Assembly (NCBI GenBank): GCA_910583695.1
Contig: CAJTZL010000001.1
Span: 1 to 64,000, forward strand
From: an uncultured Oscillibacter sp.
GTDB taxonomy: Bacteria > Bacillota > Clostridia > Oscillospirales > Oscillospiraceae
Direction: 5' to 3'
DNA: 64,000 nucleotides
Shown here: piece after piece, positions 7,896-16,146 of the stretch
Layout: each line of letters starts with the position of its first letter
Position numbering within the stretch: the stretch's first letter is position 1
Program-made: the position numbers and the translations under genes
The notes under the pieces: generated by a model
Told to the model about the DNA's origin: nothing
The model's database searches: none
The model's input: the letters and a program-made list of their open reading frames with translations, nothing else

Positions 7896-7948
7896 CATGC
7901 CGTATGCTGAAATCAACCGCCGCCGGCGCTGTGAGGAGGGGCCTGTTC

Positions 7949-8362
7949 ATGAAAATCGAGTTGACGGAACGGCAATACCGCTATCTGCTGGACCTGGTCT
8001 ATATCGGAAACTGGGTTCTCAATTCCACCCGGGAGGACGACCGCATCAAAGAGTACGATCAGGTGGAGAGCCTGATCTTCTCCCACTGCCTCCGCCACGG
8101 CATGAGCAAGCTGGTGGAGCTGTACCAGGGGGAGCTGATCCCCTCCCGGGCCTTCGCCAACGGCGGCATTCATGAGGCGATTGAAAACTATGAGGATGTG
8201 GTTTTCTATGAAATCCTGGCGGAGGAGCTGGCCCTGCGGGACCTGGACGGAGAGCCCCTGACCCGGGAGAACTATGGGACCCTGATGGAGCGGATTGATA
8301 CATATCTGGACGAGTTTGATGAACACGGGACGGAGCATATCTCCATTGATCTGGATGAGTAG
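7949..8362 (+). CDS. Conserved small acidic protein, 137 aa, unknown function
   Basis: The start at 7949 follows GAGGAGGGG with 7 bases spacing. The product is acidic and helical, with no membrane segment: ELTERQYRYLLDLVYIGNWVLNS at the N-terminus, then SHCLRHGMSKLVELYQGELIPS, YEDVVFYEILAEELALRDL and an acidic C-terminus. I do not recognise a named domain; the look is that of a conserved cytoplasmic Clostridia protein. It is a monocistronic plus-strand gene with its own promoter and terminator, and marks the edge of the glycan island. Confidence 0.8.
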   Translation: MKIELTERQYRYLLDLVYIGNWVLNSTREDDRIKEYDQVESLIFSHCLRHGMSKLVELYQGELIPSRAFANGGIHEAIENYEDVVFYEILAEELALRDLDGEPLTRENYGTLMERIDTYLDEFDEHGTEHISIDLDE

Positions 8363-8381
8363 GTCCGGACTTCCGGCAGAG

Positions 8382-8410
8382 AAAAAGGAGCGGCTTTGCC
8401 GCTCCTTTTT
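8382..8410. terminator. Bidirectional rho-independent terminator at the island edge
   Basis: AAAAAGGAGCGG, loop CTTTG, CCGCTCCTTTTT: a 12-bp stem with A and T tracts on both sides. It serves the plus-strand gene ending at 8362 and the minus-strand island whose last gene ends at 8416. Confidence 0.92.
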
Positions 8411-8415
8411 GCTGT

Positions 8416-9075
8416 TTATTTTTCAATCTCTCTCAAAATCATAAACGCTTCTGCATAGCGGACCCCGGCCACGGTCCCCCGGCCGGTTGCCAAGGCCTTT
8501 ACATTCTCCAGGCTCCTTGGAAAAGGAGGGGGCTTTATCTCATCCTCATAAATTTGCAGAACCCGTAACTTGTCCTCCAGCTGCCGGGTGATATCCACAA
8601 ATAAATTGGGCGCAAAAGGCTGTCCCAGAGCAAAATCCGTCTCCGACACGGTCTCCATCAATAAAAACCGCTTGAGCTTCGGCATCCGGAAGGACTTGCT
8701 GAACGGCTTGACCCAACGGAACACGGTTTCATGATCCGAATGGATGTCCCCCGGATATGTAGTTATCAGCACCTCCGGCTCAATTTTCCGGACGATTTCC
8801 CCAATTTTTGAAATGGCTTCCCCCTCCGGATACTCCGACAGGCCGAAGGGCCTCCACTTCAAATCAATTGCCTCACAAACGCCCAGCACCTCCGCAGCCC
8901 GTTCTCTCTGGCGTTCTCTTCGGTCCACAAGCTCCCTGGGATATCCATACTCCGTTTTTGTGTTGGAAACATTCAGCCAATACACCTGTTCCCCGGCCTG
9001 AACGTATTTCAGCATCAGGCCCCCTGCTCCAAGGGTCTCGTCGTCCATGTGCGGGGATACCACCAATACTCTCAT
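8416..9075 (-). CDS. PIG-L family N-deacetylase
   Basis: A 219-aa LmbE/PIG-L enzyme. The zinc-binding PHMDDE motif lies at residues 8-13 and the second metal/catalytic element HSDH near residue 113. The family removes the acetyl group from N-acetylated sugars, usually GlcNAc derivatives. Its ATG overlaps the stop of the NeuC-like gene (ATGA), in the order legI, GNAT, legG, deacetylase, so it probably modifies a legionaminic acid intermediate or precursor. Deacetylation would permit a different N-substituent at C5 or C7. The substrate is inferred. Last gene before the terminator at 8382. Confidence 0.88.
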   Translation of the reverse strand: MRVLVVSPHMDDETLGAGGLMLKYVQAGEQVYWLNVSNTKTEYGYPRELVDRRERQRERAAEVLGVCEAIDLKWRPFGLSEYPEGEAISKIGEIVRKIEPEVLITTYPGDIHSDHETVFRWVKPFSKSFRMPKLKRFLLMETVSETDFALGQPFAPNLFVDITRQLEDKLRVLQIYEDEIKPPPFPRSLENVKALATGRGTVAGVRYAEAFMILREIEK

Positions 9076-10229
9076 AAGCGCTTTCCCTCAAGCGGATCAA
9101 ATTTTTTCAGGATGAGCCGGGAAAAATCCGTGCTTTTGATGATCTCATAAGCCCGCCTTGAACTGTATCCGTCTCCAAAAATATTTCTCACATGTTTCAT
9201 GGCCTGCCGGTACTCCCCGCTCATCGCCTTATCAATAGCTTCCAAAAGCCCTTGTCGGCAATCCTCAACAAAGATCACATTTTCCGTATTCCCCCTCTTC
9301 TTTTGCCGGGAGCCCACATTGATTACGGGTATCGGAATTGACGCGGCTTCCATGACGCCCGCACTGGAGTTGCCGACTTGAAACATCGCATGCCGATACA
9401 AATTGATAAACAAGTTCCGGCTCAGGTTCTTATAAAAATAGAAATTCGGATGGTCCTTATACCGTTCATACGTTCTTATAATCGCCTGATTATTAAAATC
9501 CGTGTTCGGATAGCTGACAATGGTTTTGATCCCCCGTTCATCCAAAGCCCTCATGATGGCCTCAATCTCCCTATTTTCTCCGGCAATCTCAGCCGGAGGA
9601 TGGTAAATCAGCAGGGCATATTCCTCAAACCCCTCCAGCCCCAGCGCTTTCATCACCTCTTCAGCCGGAAGAAGCGCTTCCTCCCGGAACTTGTCCAGGG
9701 CCACGCTGCCGATATTAAAAACCCTCTGTTCCTCTTCCCCCATGACCACAAGCCTGTTCTTATGCTCCTCGCAGGAGGTAAAATGGGCCGTCGCGATTTT
9801 GGAGGCGGCGTGGCGGACCAAGTTATCTACATGCCCGGATTCCGCATGATCTCCGGCAAAGAAATGGAGAAAAGGGATCTGTGTGTACAGCGCAACCACT
9901 GCCATGGCCAGGACGTCCTCCCGGTCTCCAGCGGCAATCAGGATATCCGGCTGAAAGGCCCGGACGGCATCCGTCAACGATTGAATCAAAATCCCGGTCG
10001 CTTTTGCACGGGAGCTTTTGTGAGCTGAGTTCAAAATATCCTCAATTTCCGAAACCACATGGATTCCGTCCTTCTTGATATCTTCGATACTGCTGCCGTA
10101 GGTATTTGTGAGATGCCCACCCGTCACAACAAGACCAAACTCTATGTCCGAGTCCTGATTGAAATAGCGGTAGAGATAAGACATTAAATCGTAATCCGCC
10201 CGGTTTCCGGTGATAGAAAGTATTCTCAT
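9072..10229 (-). CDS. legG: UDP/GDP-sugar 2-epimerase, hydrolysing (NeuC/LegG family)
   Basis: This 385-aa GT-B-fold epimerase starts with ILSITGNRADYDLM, has AAGDREDVLAMAVVAL, HFFAGDHAESGHVDN and the C-terminal GNSSAGVMEAASIPIPVINVG nucleotide-binding segment, all as in NeuC/LegG. In legionaminic acid synthesis LegG removes the nucleotide from the diacetamido-trideoxy glucose and inverts C2 to give the manno sugar for LegI. Its neighbours legI and a GNAT gene support LegG rather than the UDP-GlcNAc enzyme of sialic acid synthesis, but the two cannot be separated by sequence inspection alone. Coupled to both neighbours. Confidence 0.88.
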   Translation of the reverse strand: MRILSITGNRADYDLMSYLYRYFNQDSDIEFGLVVTGGHLTNTYGSSIEDIKKDGIHVVSEIEDILNSAHKSSRAKATGILIQSLTDAVRAFQPDILIAAGDREDVLAMAVVALYTQIPFLHFFAGDHAESGHVDNLVRHAASKIATAHFTSCEEHKNRLVVMGEEEQRVFNIGSVALDKFREEALLPAEEVMKALGLEGFEEYALLIYHPPAEIAGENREIEAIMRALDERGIKTIVSYPNTDFNNQAIIRTYERYKDHPNFYFYKNLSRNLFINLYRHAMFQVGNSSAGVMEAASIPIPVINVGSRQKKRGNTENVIFVEDCRQGLLEAIDKAMSGEYRQAMKHVRNIFGDGYSSRRAYEIIKSTDFSRLILKKFDPLEGKRL

Positions 10230-10244
10230 AAAGCCCCTATTCCT

Positions 10245-11123
10245 TTAAAACAAATCGCAGTCCCCCATGTAGAAGAACCATTCGCCGCCAATCCGCTCCC
10301 GCTCCGCAGTCGGATTGTCCAAATACTGTACACACATATGATAATTACGCGCTTCGGCCGGATACACATCCAAAAAGGCAGCAGAGTTCCAGGTCGTAAC
10401 CTTTTCCACTTTCTGGCTGCTATATAAAAATGCGGCAAAATCCAGCAGTTCTTCCCTGGTAACGGTCTCGCTCCAATACACAATATCCGCCTTATCCATA
10501 AATCGGGTGGATATAAAAATATGCCCGTTCTCCGACTGCCACTTATCATACTCGTTCCCGTGATAATGCCACTCCATATATTCGGCAGAGTGAACCAAGT
10601 GATTTCTCCCTGGAAACGAATCACGTGGGGTCTTATAGGACACGTCATCCGCTTTATAGGAACCGCGGTTTTTGCCCCTGGGAAGCACTACAAAATGGTA
10701 ATCCCGCAGAAAAGCAAAATTCAAATGTCCTAAAAGCATTCTATAGGACGCCTCGTTCGGAAATCCCATAATAAACCGGGCGTCCCCTTCATCTATGGCT
10801 GCCTGCCGAAGGTGCTGAAACAGGGTTGCGGCAATGCCATGGCCTCTATAATCCGCTACCGTCATTGTTCCTAGAGACAGCCGGTATCCAACCTGTTCCC
10901 CGGCAATCACAGCTTTAAAAAGAGTGAGGGCCCAATGTCCGACCATTTTCCCGCTCCCCGCATCTACTGCCACAATTCCGACTGCTTTTCGATTCCCGCT
11001 ACGAAACCATTTATCATATCCTGCTGTGAAATCAGTATGATAGACGTCATGATAAAGCTCCAGTATCTGCCTCCGGTCATCAGCCGCGGCATAATTCGCC
11101 CGGCGATATACAATATTATTCAT
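10245..11123 (-). CDS. GNAT N-acetyltransferase, candidate LegH
   Basis: A 292-aa protein with an N-terminal GNAT domain: conserved strand region VGHWALTLFKAVIAGEQVGYRLSLGTM-like, acetyl-CoA loop DYRGHGIAATLFQHL (R/Q-x-x-G-x-G/A type) and FIMGFPNEASYRMLLGHLNF. The C-terminal 120 residues are not a known domain to me. It starts inside the stop of legI (ATGA) and precedes legG, so it probably N-acetylates the 4-amino sugar made by LegC. The canonical LegH of some species is a hexapeptide-repeat enzyme, so this would be a different fold doing the same step. Confidence 0.8.
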   Translation of the reverse strand: MNNIVYRRANYAAADDRRQILELYHDVYHTDFTAGYDKWFRSGNRKAVGIVAVDAGSGKMVGHWALTLFKAVIAGEQVGYRLSLGTMTVADYRGHGIAATLFQHLRQAAIDEGDARFIMGFPNEASYRMLLGHLNFAFLRDYHFVVLPRGKNRGSYKADDVSYKTPRDSFPGRNHLVHSAEYMEWHYHGNEYDKWQSENGHIFISTRFMDKADIVYWSETVTREELLDFAAFLYSSQKVEKVTTWNSAAFLDVYPAEARNYHMCVQYLDNPTAERERIGGEWFFYMGDCDLF

Positions 11124-12115
11124 AGCTCGATCATCTCATCTTCCCGAAAATTTCGAACAGCCCGCAAACCTAATACCTCGAACCAGTGCATGGGGCTGAC
11201 GCCCCCGCCGGGGCGCTTGGCAGTGAGATTCTCCTCCGTAAATACCTCTCCCCGGGCAATGGCCCGGCGGGCCACCAAACTCTTGCGGGCAATGGTCCGG
11301 TTCTTTGCCTCAGAGGGGCTCACGGTTTTCTCTCCGTTCCCCATAGCCTCCTCAATATGCCGCACCGCCGTCACCATGGCAGCCAGCTCCCCCGGCTCCA
11401 GACTGGCCTTGTGGTCCGGCCCCTCCAGGTTCCGGTCCAGGGTGAAATGCTTTTCAAGGATTACGGCTCCCAGAGCCGCCGCGGCGATGGGAACCTCAAT
11501 GCCCGGCGTATGGTCCGAATAGCCCACGTCCACCCCGAACCGCTCCCGCATGGAGGCCATGGCCCGGAGGTTCACGTCCCCATAGGGTGTGGGGTACTCC
11601 GTGTTGCAGTGCAGCAATGTGATCTTCGGCGTACCGTTGGCCCGCAGGGCGTCCATGGCGGCCCGAATTTCCTCCATTTCGCACATGCCGGTGGACAGGA
11701 CCACCGGCTTTTTTGTCCGTGCGATGTCCAGAAGATACGGCAGGTTCGTCACCTCGCCGGAGGGGATTTTCCAGAAGGGCATGTCCAGTTTGCTTAAAAC
11801 TGCAATGCTGTTCCGCTCAAAAGGAGTCGAGGCAAAGCCAATGCCGATTTCGTCGCAATGGATTTTTAATTTCTGGTATTCCTCAAGCCGCAGCGTCAGC
11901 TTTTTCAGCATGTTCAGCTGGTTTTCCTCCGCGTCCGTCGTCTCCTTTTGATAGCTGGCCTTGCCCGCGTAGCGGGAGGCCAACTCCTCCGGCTGGAAGG
12001 TCTGATATTTCACGATATCCGCCCCTGCGGCCTTGGCCGCATCCGCCATTTTCAGCGCAAGGCCAAAATCTCCGTTGTGGTTTACGCCCGCTTCCGCAAT
12101 TATTTGAATCGGCAT
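11120..12115 (-). CDS. legI: N,N'-diacetyllegionaminate synthase (NeuB/LegI family)
   Basis: A 331-aa nonulosonic acid synthase that condenses a 6-carbon manno sugar with phosphoenolpyruvate. The TIM barrel carries IIAEAGVNHNGD, VKYQTFQPEELAS, GFASTPFE, WKIPSGEVTNLPYL, LLHCNTEYPTP, YSDHTPG and LEKHFTLDR. The SAF (antifreeze-like) C-terminal domain runs from about residue 270 (ARKSLVARRAIARGEVFTEENLTAKRPG). This synthase is clearly distinct from the PseI paralogue at 28506. The local set of LegB, LegC and LegG homologues favours legionaminate over sialate. GGGAG lies before the ATG. First gene of a four-gene coupled cluster. Confidence 0.93.
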   Translation of the reverse strand: MPIQIIAEAGVNHNGDFGLALKMADAAKAAGADIVKYQTFQPEELASRYAGKASYQKETTDAEENQLNMLKKLTLRLEEYQKLKIHCDEIGIGFASTPFERNSIAVLSKLDMPFWKIPSGEVTNLPYLLDIARTKKPVVLSTGMCEMEEIRAAMDALRANGTPKITLLHCNTEYPTPYGDVNLRAMASMRERFGVDVGYSDHTPGIEVPIAAAALGAVILEKHFTLDRNLEGPDHKASLEPGELAAMVTAVRHIEEAMGNGEKTVSPSEAKNRTIARKSLVARRAIARGEVFTEENLTAKRPGGGVSPMHWFEVLGLRAVRNFREDEMIEL

Positions 12116-12421
12116 GTTTTTCTCCCAGTCGTGTCACTTTGAATAACGCTTTTTAGCCTTGACGGAAGCACCCCCCCGTCAAAGGGCTTTTGTACCCTGG
12201 CAGACAATCGAAACTCATTCCATTTCCTCTCCTTCCCATCTCTATCTCTGTTCAGTATCATCTAATGGGGTGATACGGCCCGGCGCAATCACCTGCTGCC
12301 TCGGTCTGTCCTCCGGCGTCAAAAATCAGAATATCAATCCGTTGCTTGCTTTTCACATGCTCACTTCATATCCTCATTTGAAGAATCTCCGTAATCAGAG
12401 TGTTCTTTTTTCAAGGAGCTG
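12116..12421. other. Non-coding interval between legI and a radical SAM gene
   Basis: 306 bases without a convincing gene. It holds a 7-bp inverted repeat (TTGACGG at 12159-12165, CCGTCAA at 12176-12182) that encloses a run of seven C (12171-12177). No clear promoter or terminator is seen. A short minus-strand stretch reads KSKQRIDILIFDAGG before a stop and might be a gene remnant, but this is too little to call. Confidence 0.5.
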
Positions 12422-13407
12422 TTATTCAAACCGTTTCAAAAGCTCCTCCTTATACGGATCAATATTGTCCAGCTGATTCAAGATTCCTTTACAGTCGCTG
12501 CAAGCCAAACATTTTTTTCGTTCACCTCTCAAATGCAGCTTGCGAAGCTCCTGATATTTTTTTCCATTCCAGATATCATAAAAACTTTCTTCCCGGACGT
12601 CTCCCACAATCAAGCTGCGGCGCCAATCTCCGCAGCTGCACGCGGCAGCAGAACCATCACAATAAATGGAAGCTACGTAAAACGGCTGCGTACAAACCGC
12701 AAATTCCCTTAATTCCTTTCCTTCCTGCGTGGTGGTCGGCCCATGGCCCAAAGTCGTATCCATAATATCCGACGGGCACATATCAACCAAATGCTCAATA
12801 TAGCATTCATCCGAAATATTTGTGAAGTCCTGATAAAACTTTTCCTTTTCTCCCTCAGATAATCCGCAGTCCAAAATTTTTGCATGAAGAGTCAGGCTGA
12901 CCGGTTTTTGCTGATACAAGAAAGAAATATTTTCCAAAAACTGATCGTAGTCAATCCTTACCCCTGTTACCTCTTCATATTTTTCTGGCGTTACACCTTC
13001 CACCGAAATTTGAAGAATATCCAGTCCGGAGCCAGCCAATTGCGCCCCTAATTCTTTCGTAAGTAAAGCTCCATTTGTAAACATTGCCAACTCATCCGCC
13101 ACTTGTGCGTTTTTCGCGTAACGAATGAAGGATATGATGTCTTTATGCAGCAACGGCTCTCCGCCAAAATGAAAATACAAACGTTTTATTCTTTTAGGAA
13201 ATCTCTTACAATCTTCTATAATCTTCTCATACAAATCCCCGTCTAAAAATCCTCTTTTAATTCCCAGTTTTTCAAATAGCGTATCGTCGTGATTGATACA
13301 AAATTTGCATTTAAAATTGCATGCGTTGGTTACTTCTATATGAAGCACAAAAGGCGTCCTAAAGGAATTACTTGTTCCAGCCGCGTACGGTTTGTCTCAC
13401 GTTTCAT
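12422..13407 (-). pseudogene. Radical SAM/SPASM protein, one-base frameshift near its N-terminus
   Basis: The natural start is ATG 13407 (AGGAAGGG 7 bases upstream), reading MKRETNRTRLEQVIPLG. At about 13356-13360 the frame shifts by one base and continues as TPFVLHIEVTNACNFKCKFC, the radical SAM CxxxCxxC site. The join recreates the family sequence VIPLG/TPFVLH, matching the paralogue at 17587 (RTRLEEVVPRRAPFVIYL). One added base makes 329 codons. Downstream: FHFGGEPLLHKDI, LQISVEGVTPEKYEEVTGV and a Cys-rich SPASM tail (CDGSAAACSCGDW, KKCLACSDC). An internal GTG at 13348 could restart translation but would omit the leader. Either a disrupted gene or a sequencing error. Confidence 0.85.
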
Positions 13408-13440
13408 TTCAAAGCCCTTCCTTTTCTAGTAATTTCCATT

Positions 13441-14322
13441 TCACCGAGTCTTTTTTAACTCACAATAAGGGATGTTCGCCGCGTGCGCCTGATAATACGC
13501 ATACAGCTCCGCCACTGCGTCCTTGAAGCTATGCAGTTCAAGGGGCCCCATTTCCGCCTCCAGGCGGCCGCAGCTGGCGGTATAGGCCAGATTCCAGCCC
13601 TCCTTCGCCACCTCCACCGGCAATGCCTTTCCGGAGATCTCCAGCACCACATCCGCAATCTCCCGCAGGGAGACCGGGCGGCCGGTACAAACATTGTAAT
13701 CGTGGAACCTCGGCTCATGCTCCAGAAACCAGATGACAATGGGGACCAAGTCGTCCACATACAGGTAATCAAACATACAGTCCTGGCGGATGCGCAGGGG
13801 CAGATCATACATGGCCTTGCAGCAGAGGTTGGAGATAAACTTGCTCTGCCAGTGCTCGTACTTCCCGAAGATGCCGAACAGACGCAGATTGTAGATGTTC
13901 CGGCTCTTCCGGGCATGGAGGGTCATAATGTACTTCTCCAGCCCATAATACCAGATCGGAATTGAACGCCCGATGTCCTCCTCCCGGATATTCTCCATGG
14001 GAAGCCGCTTGTCAAACTCCGCGCCGGAGCCGAAATACAGCAGCTTATCCAGCTGCTCGCTGAGACGGTCAAGGTTGTAGAACATCTGCAAATCGTGGAG
14101 CATGACATCCTCCGGACCGGCATGCAGGACGTTCTGGAGCGCGCTGTGAATAACCGTACCAATGCGGTGCTCATCCAAATATCGGGCCACAAGGTCATAG
14201 TCGCAGAGGTTCAGCTCCCGGCTGGAAGGCGTAAAAACCTCGTACCGCTCCCCCAGGGCGGGAGCAAGATTTCGTCCCACAAAGCCCCGGGGACCCGCCC
14301 CGGTCAACAAAATCCTTTTCAT
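13441..14322 (-). CDS. NAD-dependent epimerase/dehydratase (extended SDR)
   Basis: A 293-aa extended SDR with the dinucleotide motif LLTGAGPRGFVGRNLAP at the N-terminus, active-site region LYFGSGAEFD and YYGLEKY (Y-x-x-x-K), and the VDDL substrate segment. It is similar in outline to GDP-fucose synthase-like reductases. It lies directly behind the thiamine-diphosphate enzyme at 14324, with one base between them. If that enzyme adds a two-carbon branch, this SDR is a natural candidate for reducing the side-chain ketone (YerF-like role). That assignment is inference; a C4 or C3 keto-reductase is equally possible. Confidence 0.82.
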   Translation of the reverse strand: MKRILLTGAGPRGFVGRNLAPALGERYEVFTPSSRELNLCDYDLVARYLDEHRIGTVIHSALQNVLHAGPEDVMLHDLQMFYNLDRLSEQLDKLLYFGSGAEFDKRLPMENIREEDIGRSIPIWYYGLEKYIMTLHARKSRNIYNLRLFGIFGKYEHWQSKFISNLCCKAMYDLPLRIRQDCMFDYLYVDDLVPIVIWFLEHEPRFHDYNVCTGRPVSLREIADVVLEISGKALPVEVAKEGWNLAYTASCGRLEAEMGPLELHSFKDAVAELYAYYQAHAANIPYCELKKTR

Positions 14323-14323
14323 G

Positions 14324-16129
14324 TCAGGCGTCCTTCCCCAAGCCCATTTGCAGCCATTTTTCCGTCTCCTCCTCAGGCAGGAAGGGATACAGGTCTTCCA
14401 AAGCAGAGGAGGACATGGATCCGTCCGGGTTCAACCGGGAGGCGGTTTTTGGAATTTCGTCAAAAGTCCGGTCGGCAAAAATTTCGCACAAAACCGGCTC
14501 ATCGTCTTCCATGACTGCCCTGAGCGTTTGGGAAATTTCGCCGTCCCCGTGGATCGCATGATAGTTCAGACCATACAGCTCCGCCAGCTTCCTTGCATCG
14601 CAGAGAAACACGCCGCTCTCCGGGCCGCAGCCGGCGTAGCGGCTCTGGAAGTGGTTGTCCTGCATAACGGAGATGGAGGAATAGCCCTTGTTGTTTACAA
14701 TGAACAGCTTTATGGGGAGTCCATAGCCCCGGATCAAGGCCAGCTCCTGGAGATTGTGCTGCAAGCTGCCGTCGCCGTCCAAGGTAATGGTCCGCCGCTT
14801 GCCGCAGGCAATGCAGGCACCGATGGCGCCGGGTATGGCAAAACCCATGCTGCCAAGGGCCATGGAACCGATCTCCACCTGCCCCTCCTTCCGCTCATAG
14901 GCCAGACCGATCACCGTGCAGGCCCGGCCGGTGGGGCTCTGGACGATTACATCATCCTCTCGCGTGCACTTGGACAACTCCTGGGCAAAGCGGTACAGAT
15001 TTGTCTGCGTCTGAGGCTTGGGCTGGTTCTCCCGAGAAACCGGATACGCAGCCTTCGCCGCCCGGCAGAACTGCAGCCAGTCTGCGGTATCCAGCGGTTC
15101 CATCCCCGCCGACATCCGGCAAAGGCGCGGGACAAAATCTGCCGCGTCACAAACCACTGTTTTAGCGAAGTCCATATGCAGCTTGCCAATCTCACAAGAG
15201 TCAATGTCCACCATTACATGTTTTGCCCGGCAGGCAAAATGCGGTTCATTAAACGCGGTCATTGCACTGTTCAGGCGGGCGCCTATCGTCAGCAGGAAAT
15301 CACAGGTTTGTAAAATCCAGTTGGAGTACCGAGGACCCGGGCTGCCGGGATGCCCAAAATAAACATCGTCATCATCCGCGAAAATCATCTTGCCCCGCCA
15401 AGTGGTCAGGGCGGGGATTTTCAGCGCGTGGCAGAACGTTCGCATTTCCGCCCCAGCACCGCCAAACAGCACGCCCCTTCCTGCCAAAACGACCGGGCGC
15501 TTCGCGGCCCGCAGCATATCCAGAATCTCGATGATGTCCTCATCGGAAACCGGGCAGCCGGAAACCAGCCCCTCTGCGGCGGGGTCAAATTCCACCAGCT
15601 CGCTCTCCTCCACCTGCGCACCCTGAATGTCCAGAGGCACCTCCACCCATACGGTTCCCTTCCGTCCGTGGGCGGCCAGATAGACGGCCTTATCCAGGTG
15701 GTATTTCACCAGGGTTTTGTCCGTAATGCTCACCGCGTACTTGGTGACAGGCCGCATCATTGCAGTGATGTCGACCTCCTGGGAACCGCACTGCCGGACG
15801 CCCCGATCTCCCACCAAATCCGAGGTCTTGGCCTGTCCGGAGATCACCAAAACCGGCTCCGAATCAATCCAGGCGTCCACCGCCCCGGTGACGGCGTTGG
15901 TGGCGCCGGGCCCTGACGTCACCATGCACACACCCAGGCGGCCGGTGGCCTGGGCGTAAGCGCTGGCACAGATGGAGGAGGCCTGTTCATGCAGGTTGCA
16001 CCAGGGATGGATGGCCTCGCTTTGAAACAGGGAGTCCAAAAGGTGCATCATCCCCCCGCCGCTGAGGAGGAAAACGTCCCGGACGCCATGCTCCTCCAGG
16101 CGGCGAATGATATAGTCGGATACTTTCAT
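14324..16129 (-). CDS. Thiamine-diphosphate-dependent enzyme, acetolactate synthase-like (YerE-like candidate)
   Basis: 601 residues with three domains in the acetohydroxyacid synthase order. The N-terminal pyrimidine-binding domain has SGGGMMHLLDSL and the catalytic glutamate in NLHEQASS, then SGPGATNAVTGAVDAW. A middle domain has RPVVLAGRGVLFGGAG. The ThDP-binding domain has TLDGDGSLQHNLQELALI followed by VNNKGYSSI (the GDG...N motif). No regulatory subunit or branched-chain amino-acid genes are near; the surroundings are sugar genes. YerE, which adds a two-carbon unit from pyruvate to a CDP-3,6-dideoxy-4-ketohexose, belongs to this family, and rfbF and rfbH homologues occur in this island. 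Confidence 0.85.
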   Translation of the reverse strand: MKVSDYIIRRLEEHGVRDVFLLSGGGMMHLLDSLFQSEAIHPWCNLHEQASSICASAYAQATGRLGVCMVTSGPGATNAVTGAVDAWIDSEPVLVISGQAKTSDLVGDRGVRQCGSQEVDITAMMRPVTKYAVSITDKTLVKYHLDKAVYLAAHGRKGTVWVEVPLDIQGAQVEESELVEFDPAAEGLVSGCPVSDEDIIEILDMLRAAKRPVVLAGRGVLFGGAGAEMRTFCHALKIPALTTWRGKMIFADDDDVYFGHPGSPGPRYSNWILQTCDFLLTIGARLNSAMTAFNEPHFACRAKHVMVDIDSCEIGKLHMDFAKTVVCDAADFVPRLCRMSAGMEPLDTADWLQFCRAAKAAYPVSRENQPKPQTQTNLYRFAQELSKCTREDDVIVQSPTGRACTVIGLAYERKEGQVEIGSMALGSMGFAIPGAIGACIACGKRRTITLDGDGSLQHNLQELALIRGYGLPIKLFIVNNKGYSSISVMQDNHFQSRYAGCGPESGVFLCDARKLAELYGLNYHAIHGDGEISQTLRAVMEDDEPVLCEIFADRTFDEIPKTASRLNPDGSMSSSALEDLYPFLPEEETEKWLQMGLGKDA

Positions 16130-16146
16130 GGGTTTCCCTCCTCAAT

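Noticed and set aside
12171..12177. Run of seven C as a second phase-variation tract
   Set aside because: It lies in non-coding DNA inside a small inverted repeat and is too short to be convincing; no promoter spacing effect could be seen.
12159..12476. Plus-strand frame of 105 codons in the gap after legI
   Set aside because: No ribosome site, no recognisable domain, overlaps the 3' end of the radical SAM gene antisense.
13350..13370. Programmed ribosomal frameshift in the radical SAM gene
   Set aside because: No X-XXY-YYZ slippery heptamer or downstream structure is visible; a lost base or sequence error is simpler.
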